64,000 bases of DNA from Caulobacter mirabilis (GCF_002749615.1 NZ_CP024201.1:558001-622000); one strand, 5' to 3'. Counted from the stretch's first letter, positions 27,868-37,232 are shown. Program-made: numbers and translations. The notes: generated by a model from the letters alone, not told the origin.

Positions 27868-28359
27868 TCAGTGGCCGCCTTCGTTCTCCAGTTCGCCGAG
27901 GGCGCTCTGCAGGTAGTTCTGTTCGCCGAGCGACTTCACCAGCGACAGCTGGGTCTCCAGGAAGTCGATGTGCTCCTCGGTGTCAGAGAGGATCTCCTTG
28001 AAGATCTGGCGGCTGACGTAGTCGTGGGCGTCCTCCGAGGCCTGCACGCCCTTGATCAGGTCCTTGCGGCCGCCGACCTCGACCGCGAGATCCGCGGCCA
28101 GGCATTCCGGCACGGTCTCGCCGATCTTCAGCTTATTGAGGTCCTGCAGGTTGGGCAGGCCCTCCAGGAAGAGGATGCGCTTGATGAGCTTGTCGGCGTG
28201 CTTCATCTCGCCGATGGATTCGTCGTAGGTGATCTTGCCCAGGCGGGCGAAGCCCCAGTCCTGATACATGCGTGCATGCAGGAAGTACTGATTGACCGCG
28301 GTCAGCTCATTGGTCAGCACCGCGTTCAGAAGCTTGATGATGGCAGGATCGCCCTTCAT
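27868..28359 (-). CDS. bfr: Bacterioferritin
   Basis: 163 residues from ATG 28359 (MKGDPAIIKLLNAVLTNELT). Heme ligand Met52 and ferroxidase ligands Glu18, Glu51, His54, Glu94 and His130 align with E. coli Bfr by position. Position 127, a Glu ligand in E. coli, is Thr (SDTEEHIDF). It forms a 24-mer iron-storage shell. The ferredoxin gene bfd lies upstream on the same strand with a 290-bp gap that probably carries bfr's own promoter. Confidence 0.95.
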   Translation of the reverse strand: MKGDPAIIKLLNAVLTNELTAVNQYFLHARMYQDWGFARLGKITYDESIGEMKHADKLIKRILFLEGLPNLQDLNKLKIGETVPECLAADLAVEVGGRKDLIKGVQASEDAHDYVSRQIFKEILSDTEEHIDFLETQLSLVKSLGEQNYLQSALGELENEGGH

Positions 28360-28418
28360 GGCGTGGTGCTCCTTACTGGTTTCGAGTTGGGGCGAACCTG
28401 AACCTTCGTCCTGATGTT

Positions 28419-28454
28419 CGCAACCGCTATGTCTGCAAGTGTTTCGCGGTTGCG
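28419..28454. repeat. Inverted repeat upstream of bfr
   Basis: CGCAACCGC (28419-28427) and GCGGTTGCG (28446-28454) are perfect 9-bp inverted arms 18 bp apart. A second imperfect dyad (GCGAATG / CATTTCGC arms) lies about 10-30 bp further upstream of bfr. In the 290-bp bfd-bfr gap I see no gene; these are candidate regulator sites or RNA structure. Confidence 0.45.
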
Positions 28455-28649
28455 CAGAAATCTTCGCGAATGCTTCTACATTTCGCAAAAAGTTCTGAAA
28501 ACGCCTCTCACCAGCGGTTTGAGACTTCTTTCGCGAGGTTATGGAAGCCGCCTCGTGCGAGCGCCGCCTCGACGCGCAACGGGTATCGTCGGCCGGAGCG
28601 ATGCTCGGTCGGCGTCTGGCTCGGGCAGATGAAAGGGGTGTCGGGCCGT

Positions 28650-28835
28650 CTATTCGGCGGCGAAGCGCAGGACTTCCTGGGACTGCTCGATCATGTCGCG
28701 CATCTCGCAGACGCAACGGGCGCACTGGGCCTTGCAACCGTGGGCGCGGAAGACCTCGGCCGGACGCGTCGCGCCCGCCTCGATGGCGGCGCGGACCTGA
28801 CGTTCACGGATGCCGTTGCAGTTGCAGACGTACAC
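28650..28835 (-). CDS. bfd: Bfd, bacterioferritin-associated [2Fe-2S] ferredoxin
   Basis: 61 residues from GTG 28835 (VYVCNCNGIRERQV). The four cluster cysteines 4, 6, 38 and 41 sit exactly as in E. coli Bfd (CNC ... CARC); extra Cys 34 and 43 are also present. Bfd docks on Bfr and passes electrons to release stored iron. Reading further upstream adds an Arg-rich tail with no conservation. A 19-bp palindrome lies 51 bp upstream of the start. Confidence 0.92.
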   Translation of the reverse strand: MYVCNCNGIRERQVRAAIEAGATRPAEVFRAHGCKAQCARCVCEMRDMIEQSQEVLRFAAE

Positions 28836-28885
28836 GAGCGTGTCCCGACTTGATAACGAGACGCATTTAGCGACCCGGCGTCGTC

Positions 28886-28904
28886 GTTGCAACTCAATTG
28901 CAGC
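28886..28904. promoter_or_regulatory. Palindrome upstream of bfd, candidate iron-responsive operator
   Basis: GTTGCAACTCAATTGCAGC contains a near-perfect TGCAACT-C-AATTGCA 7-1-7 dyad, the geometry of Fur-family sites. A close relative occurs at 61496-61514 upstream of fpr. It lies between bfd (minus) and the degenerate bd-oxidase-like gene (plus). Confidence 0.5.
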
Positions 28905-29003
28905 CGACTTCGGCGCTGTTACTGCGACGCGATGTCGCTAAGGCCTCAGGCTCACTCGCGCGTAAAGGGAAGTTGGGGGGCGAGCGCTGCAAGGGCGTGG
29001 TCA

Positions 29004-30187
29004 ATGGACCTGGACGCGGAACTGCTGGCTCGGCTGCGGTTCGCCTTCGTCACGGCGACGCTGGGTCTTGCGATGGGAACTGGCGCGCTCGCGATGATCC
29101 TCGAGGCGATGTGGCTGGCCACGCGCCGTCTGGTGTTTCGCGACCTCTACCGATTCTGGATCCGGATCTTCGGCCTCGCCTTCGCCCTCGGCCTTTTCGC
29201 GGGGCTGATCTCGCCCCACGCCGGGGTCCTGCTCGACCGGGGCCTGGTGGCCGGCTTCGCTCTTCAGGCCGGCGGGCTCGGCGTGACCCTGGCGGGCTGG
29301 CGAGGCACGGGTTCGCGGCTGCATTTCACGGCGACCTCGATCGCGGCGACGGGAGCCTTCCTTGCGGCGTTCTGCGTGCTGCCCGCCTACGGCTGGTTTC
29401 ATGACATCGCGCCCGGAGCCGTCCTGCCGCCCAACTTCGCGGCGCGGTTCGTCCATCTGACGCTGGCCTCGTTCCTGGCCACGGCGCTGCTGCTGGGCGC
29501 GATCAGCGCCCGGACGCTTCTCGCCGATCCGCTGCGACCCGCCGCGCGCATGGGCCTGCGCATGCGGTCGGGGTGTTCGCCATCGTGGCGCCGCTGCAGG
29601 TCATCGCCGGTCAGAGCTTTCGTGAGATAGTGCTGCGGAATCGGGACGGCCATTTCTGGGACCTGGAAGCGCTGACCAGCCTGTCTGGCGCGGCGTTCTG
29701 GGTGATGGTCCTCCTCGGTCTGGCGATGGGAGGCCTCTGCATCTGGAGCGTCGCGCTGGCCGCGCGGCGCAGGCTCGAGGCGTCCCGAGCCTATCTGAGG
29801 ATCATGGTGGTGATGGGCCCGGCCGGGTTCGTCACCCTCGCCGCCGGGCTGGTGGCGGTGCTTCCGGAAGCGGGCGCGGAGGCCGCGGCGTCGGGATCGC
29901 TGGCGGCGAGCGCGACGCCCGCGGAGATGGGGCGGCTCGTGCTCCTCGTCGTCTATCTGGCCGCGATCGGCCTTGGCGCCATCCAGATCCTGAGGCTGGC
30001 GGGGCAGGGCCAGATCGAGGACGGGCGGGCCCCGGGGACGGGGGAGACCGCCAACGCCTTCGCCGCGCCGCTGGAGGAGGACGCCTCCCTGCTGCCGGTC
30101 CGGATCGTGCGTTTCACGGCCTTGCTGGTCGCCTGCGCCATGACCGCCGCGGCCGTCGCCTATGCGATCCGGGGCGTGCTGGTGTAG
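29004..30187 (+). pseudogene. Cytochrome bd oxidase subunit I (CydA)-like, frameshifted and degenerate
   Basis: The frame from ATG 29004 and the frame ending at 30187 together read as one CydA-like protein of about 394 residues; the switch is near 29562-29566, where one missing G would restore LRMAVGVFAIVAPLQ. Similarities to CydA include RFWIRIFGLAFALGLFAG, GLGVTLAGWRGTGSRLHFTA and ARFVHLTLASFLATALLLGA, the last keeping a heme b558-type His. The first-helix His (heme b595 ligand region, here FAFVTATLGLAMGTG) is missing, and no Q-loop or CydB partner follows. It may be a decaying gene, a divergent non-oxidase homolog, or partly a sequencing error. Confidence 0.7.
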
Positions 30188-30196
30188 ACGGCGCAT

Positions 30197-30841
30197 ATGA
30201 CCGCCGACTGCCGCCTGTACCTGATCACCCCGCCGCGCCTGGACGACCTGGCCGCCTTCGGCCGCGACCTGGCCGCCGCGCTGGACGCCGGCGACGTCGC
30301 CGCCCTGCAGATCCGCCTCAAGGACGCTCCGGACGCGGTGATCGCCGCCGCCGTGGACGCCCTGACGCCGATCGCTCACGGCCGCGACGTGGCGGTGATC
30401 CTGAACGACCGGCCCGACCTGGCCGCGCGGCTGGGCTGCGACGGCGTCCATGTCGGGCAGAGCGACGCCAGCTACGCCGAGGCGCGGCGGCTCATGGGCC
30501 GAGACAAGATGGTCGGCGTGACCTGCCACGACAGCCGGCACCTGGCGATGGAGGCGGCCGAGGCCGGGGCGGACTACGTCGCCTTCGGCGCCTTCTTCCC
30601 GACCACGACCAAGGACGCCCCGACCCGCGCCGAGCCAGAGATCCTGACCATCTGGCAGGAGACGATGGAGGTTCCCTGCGTGGCGATCGGCGGGATCACC
30701 GCCGACAACGCCGCCATCGTGGCCAGGGCGGGCGCCGACTTCGCCGCCGTCAGCGCTGGCGTCTGGGCCCATCCGGACGGTCCGGCGACCGCGGTGAAGG
30801 CGCTGAACGCGGCGATTGCCGAGGGGCTGGCGGGACGCTGA
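30197..30841 (+). CDS. thiE: Thiamine-phosphate synthase
   Basis: 214 residues, TIM barrel. Motifs [68 protein letters not shown] and [20 protein letters not shown] are those of ThiE. It joins HMP-pyrophosphate and thiazole phosphate to make thiamine phosphate, the precursor of the TPP that transketolase needs. It starts 9 bp after the degenerate CydA-like gene. Confidence 0.92.
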   Translation: MTADCRLYLITPPRLDDLAAFGRDLAAALDAGDVAALQIRLKDAPDAVIAAAVDALTPIAHGRDVAVILNDRPDLAARLGCDGVHVGQSDASYAEARRLMGRDKMVGVTCHDSRHLAMEAAEAGADYVAFGAFFPTTTKDAPTRAEPEILTIWQETMEVPCVAIGGITADNAAIVARAGADFAAVSAGVWAHPDGPATAVKALNAAIAEGLAGR

Positions 30842-30844
30842 TCG

Positions 30845-31144
30845 CTAGGGCGAACGGTCGGGATCGGCGAGCTGCCGGGCCGTCTTTCGATGGACCCATC
30901 CGCCGACGGTCCAAAAGGCGACGCAGAACCCTAGCCACAGCAGACCGAACCCGAGGAATTTCAAGCTCTCGAGGCCTGCGTTCGGTTGTTTCAGGATGTC
31001 GGGGAGCGATACGGCGCACAGGGCGATAAAGACCAGAGCGAGAAACACGGCCAGGCCCTGCATCAGGCGCGAAGCCGTCAGTAGATAGCCCTCGCTGAAC
31101 GTCGGCCTTGCCACATTCTGTGAGGAGGATTCGTCGTGGCTCAT
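30845..31144 (-). CDS. Hypothetical membrane protein, two helices
   Basis: 99 residues with two hydrophobic segments (about residues 28-50 and 63-85) and hydrophilic ends (SHDESSSQNVARPTFSEG, HRKTARQLADPDRSP). No family recognised. It is convergent with thiE (3 bp between the stops) and divergent from efp. Both ends seem cytosolic. Confidence 0.55.
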   Translation of the reverse strand: MSHDESSSQNVARPTFSEGYLLTASRLMQGLAVFLALVFIALCAVSLPDILKQPNAGLESLKFLGFGLLWLGFCVAFWTVGGWVHRKTARQLADPDRSP

Positions 31145-31244
31145 GGCCCTGACCTTAGCAACGGAAGCCCCGCCTTGCTAACAGGCGGCCTGATCGCTAG
31201 TTTCCGCGCCCAATTTCCAGCCCCACACCGGCGAAAACATCCTC

Positions 31245-31814
31245 ATGGCTAAGATCAACGGCAACACCATCAAGCCCGGCATGGTGCTCCAGCACGACGG
31301 CGGACTCTGGGTCTGCGTGAAGGCCGCGCACGTGAAGCCCGGCAAGGGCGGCGCCTTCGCCCAGGTCGAGCTGAAGAACCTCATCGACGGCCGCAAGCTG
31401 AACGAGCGCTTCCGTTCGGACGACAAGGTCGAACGCGTGACGCTCGAACAGCGCGACCACACCTTCCTCTACGCCGAAGGCGAGATGCTGGTGTTCATGA
31501 ACACCGAGAACTACGAGCAGATCACCCTGCACGAGGACTTCGTCGGCGAAGACCGCGTCCGCTTCCTGCAGGACGGCATGACCGTCGTGGTCGAGTTCCA
31601 CGAAGAGCGCGCCATCGGCATCGAGCTGCCGGACCATGTGGTGCTGACCATCGTCGAGGCCGACGCCGTGGTGAACGGCCAGACCGCCTCTTCGTCCTAC
31701 AAGCCCGCCAAGGCCGACAACGGCATGCGCATCCTGATCCCGCCCTACATGGAAGCGGGCGAGCGCGTCCTCGTCTCGACCGAGACCGGCGAATACGTCC
31801 GCCGCGCGGACTGA
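31245..31814 (+). CDS. efp: Elongation factor P
   Basis: 189 residues in three domains: N-terminal KOW-like, then two OB folds, ending [10 protein letters not shown]. Lys34 in [10 protein letters not shown] is the residue beta-lysylated by EpmA/EpmB in some bacteria; neither modification gene is seen here. EF-P helps ribosomes pass polyproline stretches, relevant to proline-rich proteins such as TolA. Confidence 0.97.
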   Translation: MAKINGNTIKPGMVLQHDGGLWVCVKAAHVKPGKGGAFAQVELKNLIDGRKLNERFRSDDKVERVTLEQRDHTFLYAEGEMLVFMNTENYEQITLHEDFVGEDRVRFLQDGMTVVVEFHEERAIGIELPDHVVLTIVEADAVVNGQTASSSYKPAKADNGMRILIPPYMEAGERVLVSTETGEYVRRAD

Positions 31815-31821
31815 TCCAGAC

Positions 31822-32616
31822 ATGACCGCTTCCTCGCTCATCACCTCCATGATCGACGCCGCCCGCAAGGCGGCGCGCGGTCTCGCGCGCGACTTCGGCG
31901 AGGTGACCGAGCTGCAGGTCTCCCGCAAGGGCGCGGCCGACTTCGTGTCCAACGCCGACCTCAAGGCCGAGCAGGTCCTGTTCGAGGCCCTGACCAAGCT
32001 GCGTCCGGGCTACGGCTTCCTGGGCGAGGAGCGGGGCTGGATCGAAGGCACCGACAAGACCCACCGCTGGATCGTCGATCCGCTGGACGGCACCACCAAC
32101 TTCCTGCACGCGATCCCCCACTTCGCGGTCAACATCGCGCTGGAACGCGAGGGCCAGGTCGTCGCGGCGGTGACCTACAACCCGATCAGCCACGACATCT
32201 TCTGGGCCGAGAAGGGCCGGGGGACCTGGCTGGGCAACGAGAAGCGCCTGCGCGTCGCGGCCCGCAAGCATATGGACGAGGCGCTGCTGGCCACGGGCAT
32301 CCCGTTCCTGGGCGTCCCCGGCCACGGCCAGTTCCTGAAGGAGCTGCACCAGATCAGCCAGCGCGTCGCCGGCGTCCGCCGCTATGGCGCCGCCGCGCTG
32401 GACCTGGCCTGGGTCGCGGCCGGCCGCTTCGACGGCTTCTGGGAGCGGGGCCTGAAGCCCTGGGACACCGCGGCGGGTCTGCTGATGGTCTCCGAGGCCG
32501 GCGGCAAGGTCACCGACCTGAACGGCGATCCCTACGTTCCCGGCGCTGGAAGCATCCTGGCCGCGAATCTGGAGCTGCACCCGCAGATCCTCGAGAAGCT
32601 GGACGCGGCGGGTTAA
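31822..32616 (+). CDS. suhB: Inositol-1-monophosphatase (SuhB-like)
   Basis: 264 residues. The metal-binding motifs are GFLGEERGWIEG, WIVDPLDGTTNFLHAIPHFA and GLKPWDTAAGLLMVSEAGG. SuhB acts on inositol phosphates and, in E. coli, also joins the rRNA antitermination complex. It begins 7 bp after efp, a widely conserved pair in alphaproteobacteria. Confidence 0.93.
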   Translation: MTASSLITSMIDAARKAARGLARDFGEVTELQVSRKGAADFVSNADLKAEQVLFEALTKLRPGYGFLGEERGWIEGTDKTHRWIVDPLDGTTNFLHAIPHFAVNIALEREGQVVAAVTYNPISHDIFWAEKGRGTWLGNEKRLRVAARKHMDEALLATGIPFLGVPGHGQFLKELHQISQRVAGVRRYGAAALDLAWVAAGRFDGFWERGLKPWDTAAGLLMVSEAGGKVTDLNGDPYVPGAGSILAANLELHPQILEKLDAAG

Positions 32617-32622
32617 CGCCGT

Positions 32623-32699
32623 GGGGACATGCACCGACGGTGCGTGTCCCCGTATCTGCCGGCTTTGTCAGGGGACGCGCACCCGCGGTGCATGTCCCC
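32623..32699. repeat. Two GGGGACA-type palindromes (family B, copies 1 and 2)
   Basis: At 32623-32651 a stem GGGGACATGCACC pairs with GGTGCGTGTCCCC (one G-T), and at 32671-32699 GGGGACGCGCACC pairs with GGTGCATGTCCCC. They lie head to tail between convergent suhB and a small membrane protein gene. More copies are at 35534, 40909 and 40954. Confidence 0.85.
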
Positions 32700-32706
32700 G
32701 ACAGCT

Positions 32707-33072
32707 TCAGGCCTTCGCGGGCAACAGGATGCTCGCGACCATGCCCAGCACGGCCGTGACGAAGGCCATCCCGACCAGCAGGGTCAGCACCCCGATCCCG
32801 AAGTTGCCGGCGTTGGTCGCCGCTGGCTCGACCAGCTTGCCGAAGAAGCTGCTGTACAGCATGCCCGCGTTGGCGCCCCACCCGGCCGCGAACAGGGCGC
32901 GGGTGCGCACATCCGCCGACCGCACCAGCCAGGCCCCGAGCAGCAGCAGTCCGGCGATCCAGTAGTCGTCGACCACGAACAGCCAGTGGCGGTCCGCGCC
33001 CCAGCTGCGATAGGTCTCGCCCGCGATGAGCGACAGGCCGTGGATCACGGCGATGATCCGCAGGATGAGCAT
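32707..33072 (-). CDS. Hypothetical membrane protein, four helices
   Basis: 121 residues with about four hydrophobic segments (residues 1-18, 29-50, 58-76 and 86-116). A charged loop SWGADRHWLFVVDDY separates the first two. I recognise no family. It is convergent with suhB and divergent from the glycerophosphodiesterase gene. Confidence 0.6.
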   Translation of the reverse strand: MLILRIIAVIHGLSLIAGETYRSWGADRHWLFVVDDYWIAGLLLLGAWLVRSADVRTRALFAAGWGANAGMLYSSFFGKLVEPAATNAGNFGIGVLTLLVGMAFVTAVLGMVASILLPAKA

Positions 33073-33171
33073 TGTATCGTCCTCCCCAGGCCAGGGTAAT
33101 CACGATGCGCGTCGCAGGAAAACCGCCTCGGCCTTGACGAGCCCGTCACATCGCGCGGCTAGGTCCGGAGA

Positions 33172-34233
33172 ATGGACATGACCCGTCGCACCTTCGCCGT
33201 CGCCGGCCTCGCCCTGGTCGCCGCCACGCCCGCCCTGGCCCGGACCTCCCGGCCCATCGTCATCGCCCACCGCGGGGCGAGCGGCGAGCGGCCGGAGCAC
33301 ACCGCGATGGCCTACCGGCTGGCCATCGCCCAGGAGGCGGACTTCATCGAGCCGGACCTGGTGATCTCCAAGGACGGCCATCTGGTCGCGCGCCACGAGA
33401 ACGAGATCGGCGGCACGACCGACGTCGCCTCCAGGCCGGAGTTCGCCGCCCGCAGGACGGCCAAGGTGATCGACGGCCAGAAGATCGAGGGCTGGTTCAC
33501 CGAGGACTTCACGCTCGCCGAGCTGAAGACTCTGCGCTGCCGCGAGCGGCTCCCGCAGTTGCGCCCCGACAACACGAAGTACGACGGCCAGGAGGCCATC
33601 CCGACGTTCGACGAGGTGGTCGCCATCGCCAAGGCGGCCGGGGTCGGCGTCTATCCGGAGATGAAGCATCCCGCCCATTTCGCCTCGCTCGGCCTGCCGT
33701 TCGAGCCGCGCATGGCCGAGGCGCTGAAAGCCAACGGCCTGGACGACGCCGAGGCGAAGGTCTTCGTGCAATGCTTCGAGGTCGCGCCGCTGAAGATGCT
33801 GCGCGGCCTGACCCGCGCCAGACTGGTCCAGCTGGTCGACTCGGACGGCTCGCCCGCCGATGCGCCGCGGGTCCGCTATGCCGACATGGTGACGGCCGAA
33901 GGGCTGAAGGCGATCGCGGCCTACGCCGACGGCGTGGGGCCGGACCGGTCCTATGTCGTCCCGCAGGACGGCGAGCGGCTGCTGCCGGCGACGCGCCTGG
34001 TCGCCGACGCCCATGCCGTCGGCCTCAAGGTTCATCCGTGGACGGTGCGGGCCGAGAACTACTTCCTGCCGAAGTCGCTGCAGCGAGGCCTCGCCGTGCG
34101 GCCTGATCGGCCGCGGCTGCACGGGGACGTGGCGGCGCTGCTCAAGGCGCTCTATGACGCTGGAGTCGACGGCGTCTTCAGCGACTTCCCGGGCCTGGCC
34201 GTCGAAGCCCGGGAGCAATGGATGCGCAAATGA
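33172..34233 (+). CDS. Glycerophosphodiester phosphodiesterase, Tat-exported
   Basis: 353 residues. The N-terminus MTRRTFAVAGLALVAATPAL is a twin-arginine signal. The GDPD catalytic pair is IAHRGASGERPEHTAMAY, with FIEPDLVISKDGHLVARHEN and the C-terminal VDGVFSDFPGLAVEARE. It cleaves glycerophosphodiesters to glycerol-3-phosphate and alcohol in the periplasm (GlpQ-like). Its stop overlaps the DUF885 start (ATGA). Confidence 0.92.
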   Translation: MDMTRRTFAVAGLALVAATPALARTSRPIVIAHRGASGERPEHTAMAYRLAIAQEADFIEPDLVISKDGHLVARHENEIGGTTDVASRPEFAARRTAKVIDGQKIEGWFTEDFTLAELKTLRCRERLPQLRPDNTKYDGQEAIPTFDEVVAIAKAAGVGVYPEMKHPAHFASLGLPFEPRMAEALKANGLDDAEAKVFVQCFEVAPLKMLRGLTRARLVQLVDSDGSPADAPRVRYADMVTAEGLKAIAAYADGVGPDRSYVVPQDGERLLPATRLVADAHAVGLKVHPWTVRAENYFLPKSLQRGLAVRPDRPRLHGDVAALLKALYDAGVDGVFSDFPGLAVEAREQWMRK

Positions 34234-35513
34234 TCCGTCGCCTGGCCGTCTCCCTGTTCGCCGCCGCCTCCGTGCTGGCCACGCCCGTGCTGGCCAAGTC
34301 GAGCCTGGACCCGATCGCCGAGCAGTATGTGAAGCTCAGCCTGCGGATCGGCGAGCATGAGGAAGGCTACATCGACGCCTTCTACGGTCCGGCCGAATGG
34401 CAGGCCGCCGCGAAGGGCGACAAGACCCCCTTGCCGAAGCTCCAGGCGGAGGTCGCCGCCCTGGAAGCCGCTCTGGCCGCGGCGGGCAAGCAGACGGACC
34501 CGATGGAGGCCCGGCGCGCCGAGTTTCTGCGCGGCCAGCTCAAGGCCGCCGAGACGCGGCTGCGGATGATGCAGGGCGAGAAGCTGAGCTTCGAGGACGA
34601 GGCCGAGGGCCTGTTCGGCGTCCGGCCCAAGCTGAAGCCGCTGGCGAGCTATGACCCCGTGCTGGCGGACATCGAGAAGCTGGTCCCCGGCGACGGGCCT
34701 CTGTGGCAGCGGGTAGACAGTTTCAACGAGCGGTTCGTCATTCCCGCCGACAAGCTGCGGCCCGTGTTCGACGCCGCCATCGCCGAATGCCGCAAGCGCA
34801 CCGTCGCGCACATCAAGCTGCCGGCGAACGAGCGCTTCACCCTGGAGTTCGTCACCGGCAAGTCCTGGTCCGGCTACAACTGGTACAAGGGCGACGCCCA
34901 CAGCCTGATCCAGGTGAACACCGACCTGCCGGTGCGCCTGAGCCGGGCCGTCGATCTGGGCTGCCACGAGGGCTACCCGGGGCACCACGTCTACAACCTG
35001 CTGCTCGAGGAGCACCTGTCCAAGGGCAAGGGCTGGGTCGAGTTCACCGTCTATCCGCTCTATTCGCCGCAGTCGCTGCTGGCCGAGGGCTCGGCCAACT
35101 ACGGCATCGACCTGGCTTTCCCGGGCGAGGAGCGGCTGACGTTCGAGACCTCGGTGCTGTACCCGCTGGCCGGCCTGGACGCGCAGGACGCCGGCCGGTT
35201 CCTGGGGCTGCTGGAGGCCCAGAAGAAGCTCGCCGGCTCGCGCTTCACCATCGCCGCGGAGTACCTGTCCGGCCGTATCGACCGCGAGGCGGCGATCGCG
35301 CTGACCCAGAAGTATGGCCTGGTCTCGCGCAAGCGCGCCGAACAGACGGTCAGCTTCAGCGAGCAGTACCGCAGCTACGTCATCAACTACGGCCTGGGCC
35401 AGGACATGGTCCGCGAGCATGTCGAACGCGCCGGCCCCAGCCAGGCGGCCCGCTGGAAGCGCATGGAGCACCTGCTCAGCGAACCCACCGTCCCGGCGGA
35501 TCTGGCGCAGTAG
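34230..35513 (+). CDS. DUF885 family protein, exported
   Basis: 427 residues from ATG 34230, chosen because it overlaps the upstream stop by 4 bp; an ATG at 34218 also exists. A signal peptide ends near VLAKSS. The signature [13 protein letters not shown] (about residues 245-257) is the family's presumed metal-binding HExxxGHH motif, followed by [12 protein letters not shown]. Members are predicted metallopeptidases; this one is shorter than the usual 550-600 residues. Probably periplasmic. Confidence 0.85.
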   Translation: MIRRLAVSLFAAASVLATPVLAKSSLDPIAEQYVKLSLRIGEHEEGYIDAFYGPAEWQAAAKGDKTPLPKLQAEVAALEAALAAAGKQTDPMEARRAEFLRGQLKAAETRLRMMQGEKLSFEDEAEGLFGVRPKLKPLASYDPVLADIEKLVPGDGPLWQRVDSFNERFVIPADKLRPVFDAAIAECRKRTVAHIKLPANERFTLEFVTGKSWSGYNWYKGDAHSLIQVNTDLPVRLSRAVDLGCHEGYPGHHVYNLLLEEHLSKGKGWVEFTVYPLYSPQSLLAEGSANYGIDLAFPGEERLTFETSVLYPLAGLDAQDAGRFLGLLEAQKKLAGSRFTIAAEYLSGRIDREAAIALTQKYGLVSRKRAEQTVSFSEQYRSYVINYGLGQDMVREHVERAGPSQAARWKRMEHLLSEPTVPADLAQ

Positions 35514-35533
35514 GCGGGGGGCGCACCGAGACG

Positions 35534-35562
35534 GGGGACACGCCCCTTCGGAGCCTGTCCCC
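35534..35562. repeat. GGGGACA-type palindrome (family B, copy 3)
   Basis: GGGGACACGCCCCTTCGGAG followed by CCTGTCCCC: the outer GGGGACA/TGTCCCC arms are conserved while the centre differs (TTCG loop). It lies in the 270-bp gap between the DUF885 gene and the exonuclease gene. Confidence 0.7.
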
Positions 35563-35599
35563 GGCGTCTCGAAGGACGCAGGGTCGCATCCCCCAACCC

Positions 35600-35690
35600 C
35601 GTCATCCTCGCGCTCGTCGCGAGGACCCATGCGTGGCGCGTCCCACGTTCTGGCGCAACCTCCCAACCGCCCGTGTTCATGGGTGGTCGG
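35600..35690. repeat. Palindromic repeat, family C copy 1
   Basis: CGTCATCCTCGCGCTCGTCG with CGAGGACCCATGCGTGGC, an inner hairpin CCTCGCGCTCGTCGCGAGG, and further on CCGTGTTCATGG. The same module, in the same order, recurs at 55379-55466. Confidence 0.75.
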
Positions 35691-35784
35691 AACAAGTCCG
35701 ACCAGGATGAAGAGGGGATTTTCGCCGACGGCTCACAGCGAACAGCGTTCGCCTTTCCCTAGAAAGGCCGCTAGAGGGCGGTCC

Positions 35785-36360
35785 ATGGCTAAACAGGAAA
35801 TCTACGTCAGCACGGACATCGAAGCCGATGGTCCGATCCCCGGTCCGCATTCGATGCTCAGCTTCGGGTCCGCGGCCTATCTCGCCGACAAGACGCTGAT
35901 CGCGACCTTCTCCGCCAACCTGGAGCCGCTGCCGGGCGCCGCGCCGCATCCCCGCACCCAGGCCTGGTGGGAACAGAACACCGAGGCCTTCGCCGCCGTG
36001 CAGATCGACCGCCAGGCGCCCGAGACGGCCATGCCGGCCTACGCCGCCTGGCTGAAGGCTCTGCCGGGCAAGCCGGTCTTCGTGGGCTTTCCGGCCTCCT
36101 ACGATTTCATGTTCGTCTACTGGTACCTGATGCGGTTCGCCGGCGAGAGCCCGTTCTCCCACGCGGCGCTGGACATCAAGACCCTGGCGATGGTGGCGCT
36201 GAAGGGCGACTACCGCGACGCGGTGAAGCGCAACATGCCCAGGGCCTGGTTCGACCATCTGCCGCACACGCACGTCGCCCTGGACGACGCGATCGAGCAG
36301 GGCGCGCTGTTCTGCAACATCCTGGCTGAGGTGCGACGGTCGCAGGATTCGGCCGTCTAG
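35785..36360 (+). CDS. DEDD-family 3'-5' exonuclease (DnaQ/RNase T-like)
   Basis: 191 residues from ATG 35785 ([20 protein letters not shown]). Catalytic acids Asp11 and Glu13 are in [16 protein letters not shown]-like context ([12 protein letters not shown]) supplies the second-motif Asp, and [13 protein letters not shown] supplies the His and last Asp of the DEDDh pattern. It is a stand-alone exonuclease of unknown target. Longer in-frame reading upstream passes through repeat sequence and is rejected. The stop overlaps the end of the PhyH gene tail to tail by 4 bp. Confidence 0.85.
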   Translation: MAKQEIYVSTDIEADGPIPGPHSMLSFGSAAYLADKTLIATFSANLEPLPGAAPHPRTQAWWEQNTEAFAAVQIDRQAPETAMPAYAAWLKALPGKPVFVGFPASYDFMFVYWYLMRFAGESPFSHAALDIKTLAMVALKGDYRDAVKRNMPRAWFDHLPHTHVALDDAIEQGALFCNILAEVRRSQDSAV

Positions 36361-37232
36361 CCCATCACCTTGCTCGGATGCACGCCGTCGACGTAGCCCA
36401 TGAAGGGCGGGTGGATGGAGTAGCCGATCAGCTCCTGGGCCCGCTTGGGCAGGGTCCTGACCACGGCCGGCGGGACGGCCAGGCTCATGTTCTCCAGCTG
36501 TCGCGCCCAGCCGGCGCAGTACTGCGGCGTGATGATCAGGCGCGGCGCGTCGGAGCGGTTCGCGCCGCCGCGGTGCCACAGGTTGCCCTTGGCGATGGCC
36601 AGCGAGCCGGACGGCATGGTCAGCTTCACCGCGTCGGGTCGCGCGCCGGGGTCGCCGTCCTTCTCGAACGGGGTCTTGTTGGCGAAGGTGTCCAGGGTCA
36701 GGCCGCCGGCGACCTGGCTGTCCGACCACAGGTGGCTGCCGGGCAGGATCTCGGTCGCGCCGTTCAGCTCGGTGGTGTCGTCGATCGCCCAGAAGGCCGA
36801 CAGGCCATAGGCCGGGCGCGGGCGGGGCGTGCCGACGGGGCTGTCGTCGGTGTGCCAGGGCTGAACCGTCTCCCCGGGATGCAGCTTGATCGCCAGACAG
36901 GCCGACAGCAGGCAGGTAGGGCCCAGATCCGCCTCGGCGAAGGCCAGGGGCAGGGGATGGATCGCCAGGTCCGCGAACACCGGCGACTTGGCCAGCATTG
37001 CGTAGACGCGATTGGTCTTGAACCCTTCGAAGTCGTTCCGGCCCGACTTGCCGCCGTCGAGATAGGGCGCCAGGGCGTCGCGGATCGCCTGTACCTCGGT
37101 CGGCGACAGGACGTTCTCGAAGATCAGGTAGCCGCGCTCGTCGTACTCGGCCTTGGCCTCGGCGAAGCTGCGGCCCTTCAGCCAGGGCGAGGCCCGGTCG
37201 ATGGTGCTGGCGGCGGCGTCCATACGCGTCAC
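36357..37232 (-). CDS. Phytanoyl-CoA dioxygenase (PhyH) family protein
   Basis: 291 residues, Fe(II)/2-oxoglutarate oxygenase fold. Iron ligands His127 and Asp129 are in [11 protein letters not shown], and the distal His is in [14 protein letters not shown] with the 2OG-binding Arg in RLIITPQY. Substrate unknown. It could start at Met1 or Met4. It is divergent from a TetR gene across a 17-bp palindrome, so it is the likely target of that repressor. Confidence 0.9.
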   Translation of the reverse strand: MTRMDAAASTIDRASPWLKGRSFAEAKAEYDERGYLIFENVLSPTEVQAIRDALAPYLDGGKSGRNDFEGFKTNRVYAMLAKSPVFADLAIHPLPLAFAEADLGPTCLLSACLAIKLHPGETVQPWHTDDSPVGTPRPRPAYGLSAFWAIDDTTELNGATEILPGSHLWSDSQVAGGLTLDTFANKTPFEKDGDPGARPDAVKLTMPSGSLAIAKGNLWHRGGANRSDAPRLIITPQYCAGWARQLENMSLAVPPAVVRTLPKRAQELIGYSIHPPFMGYVDGVHPSKVMG

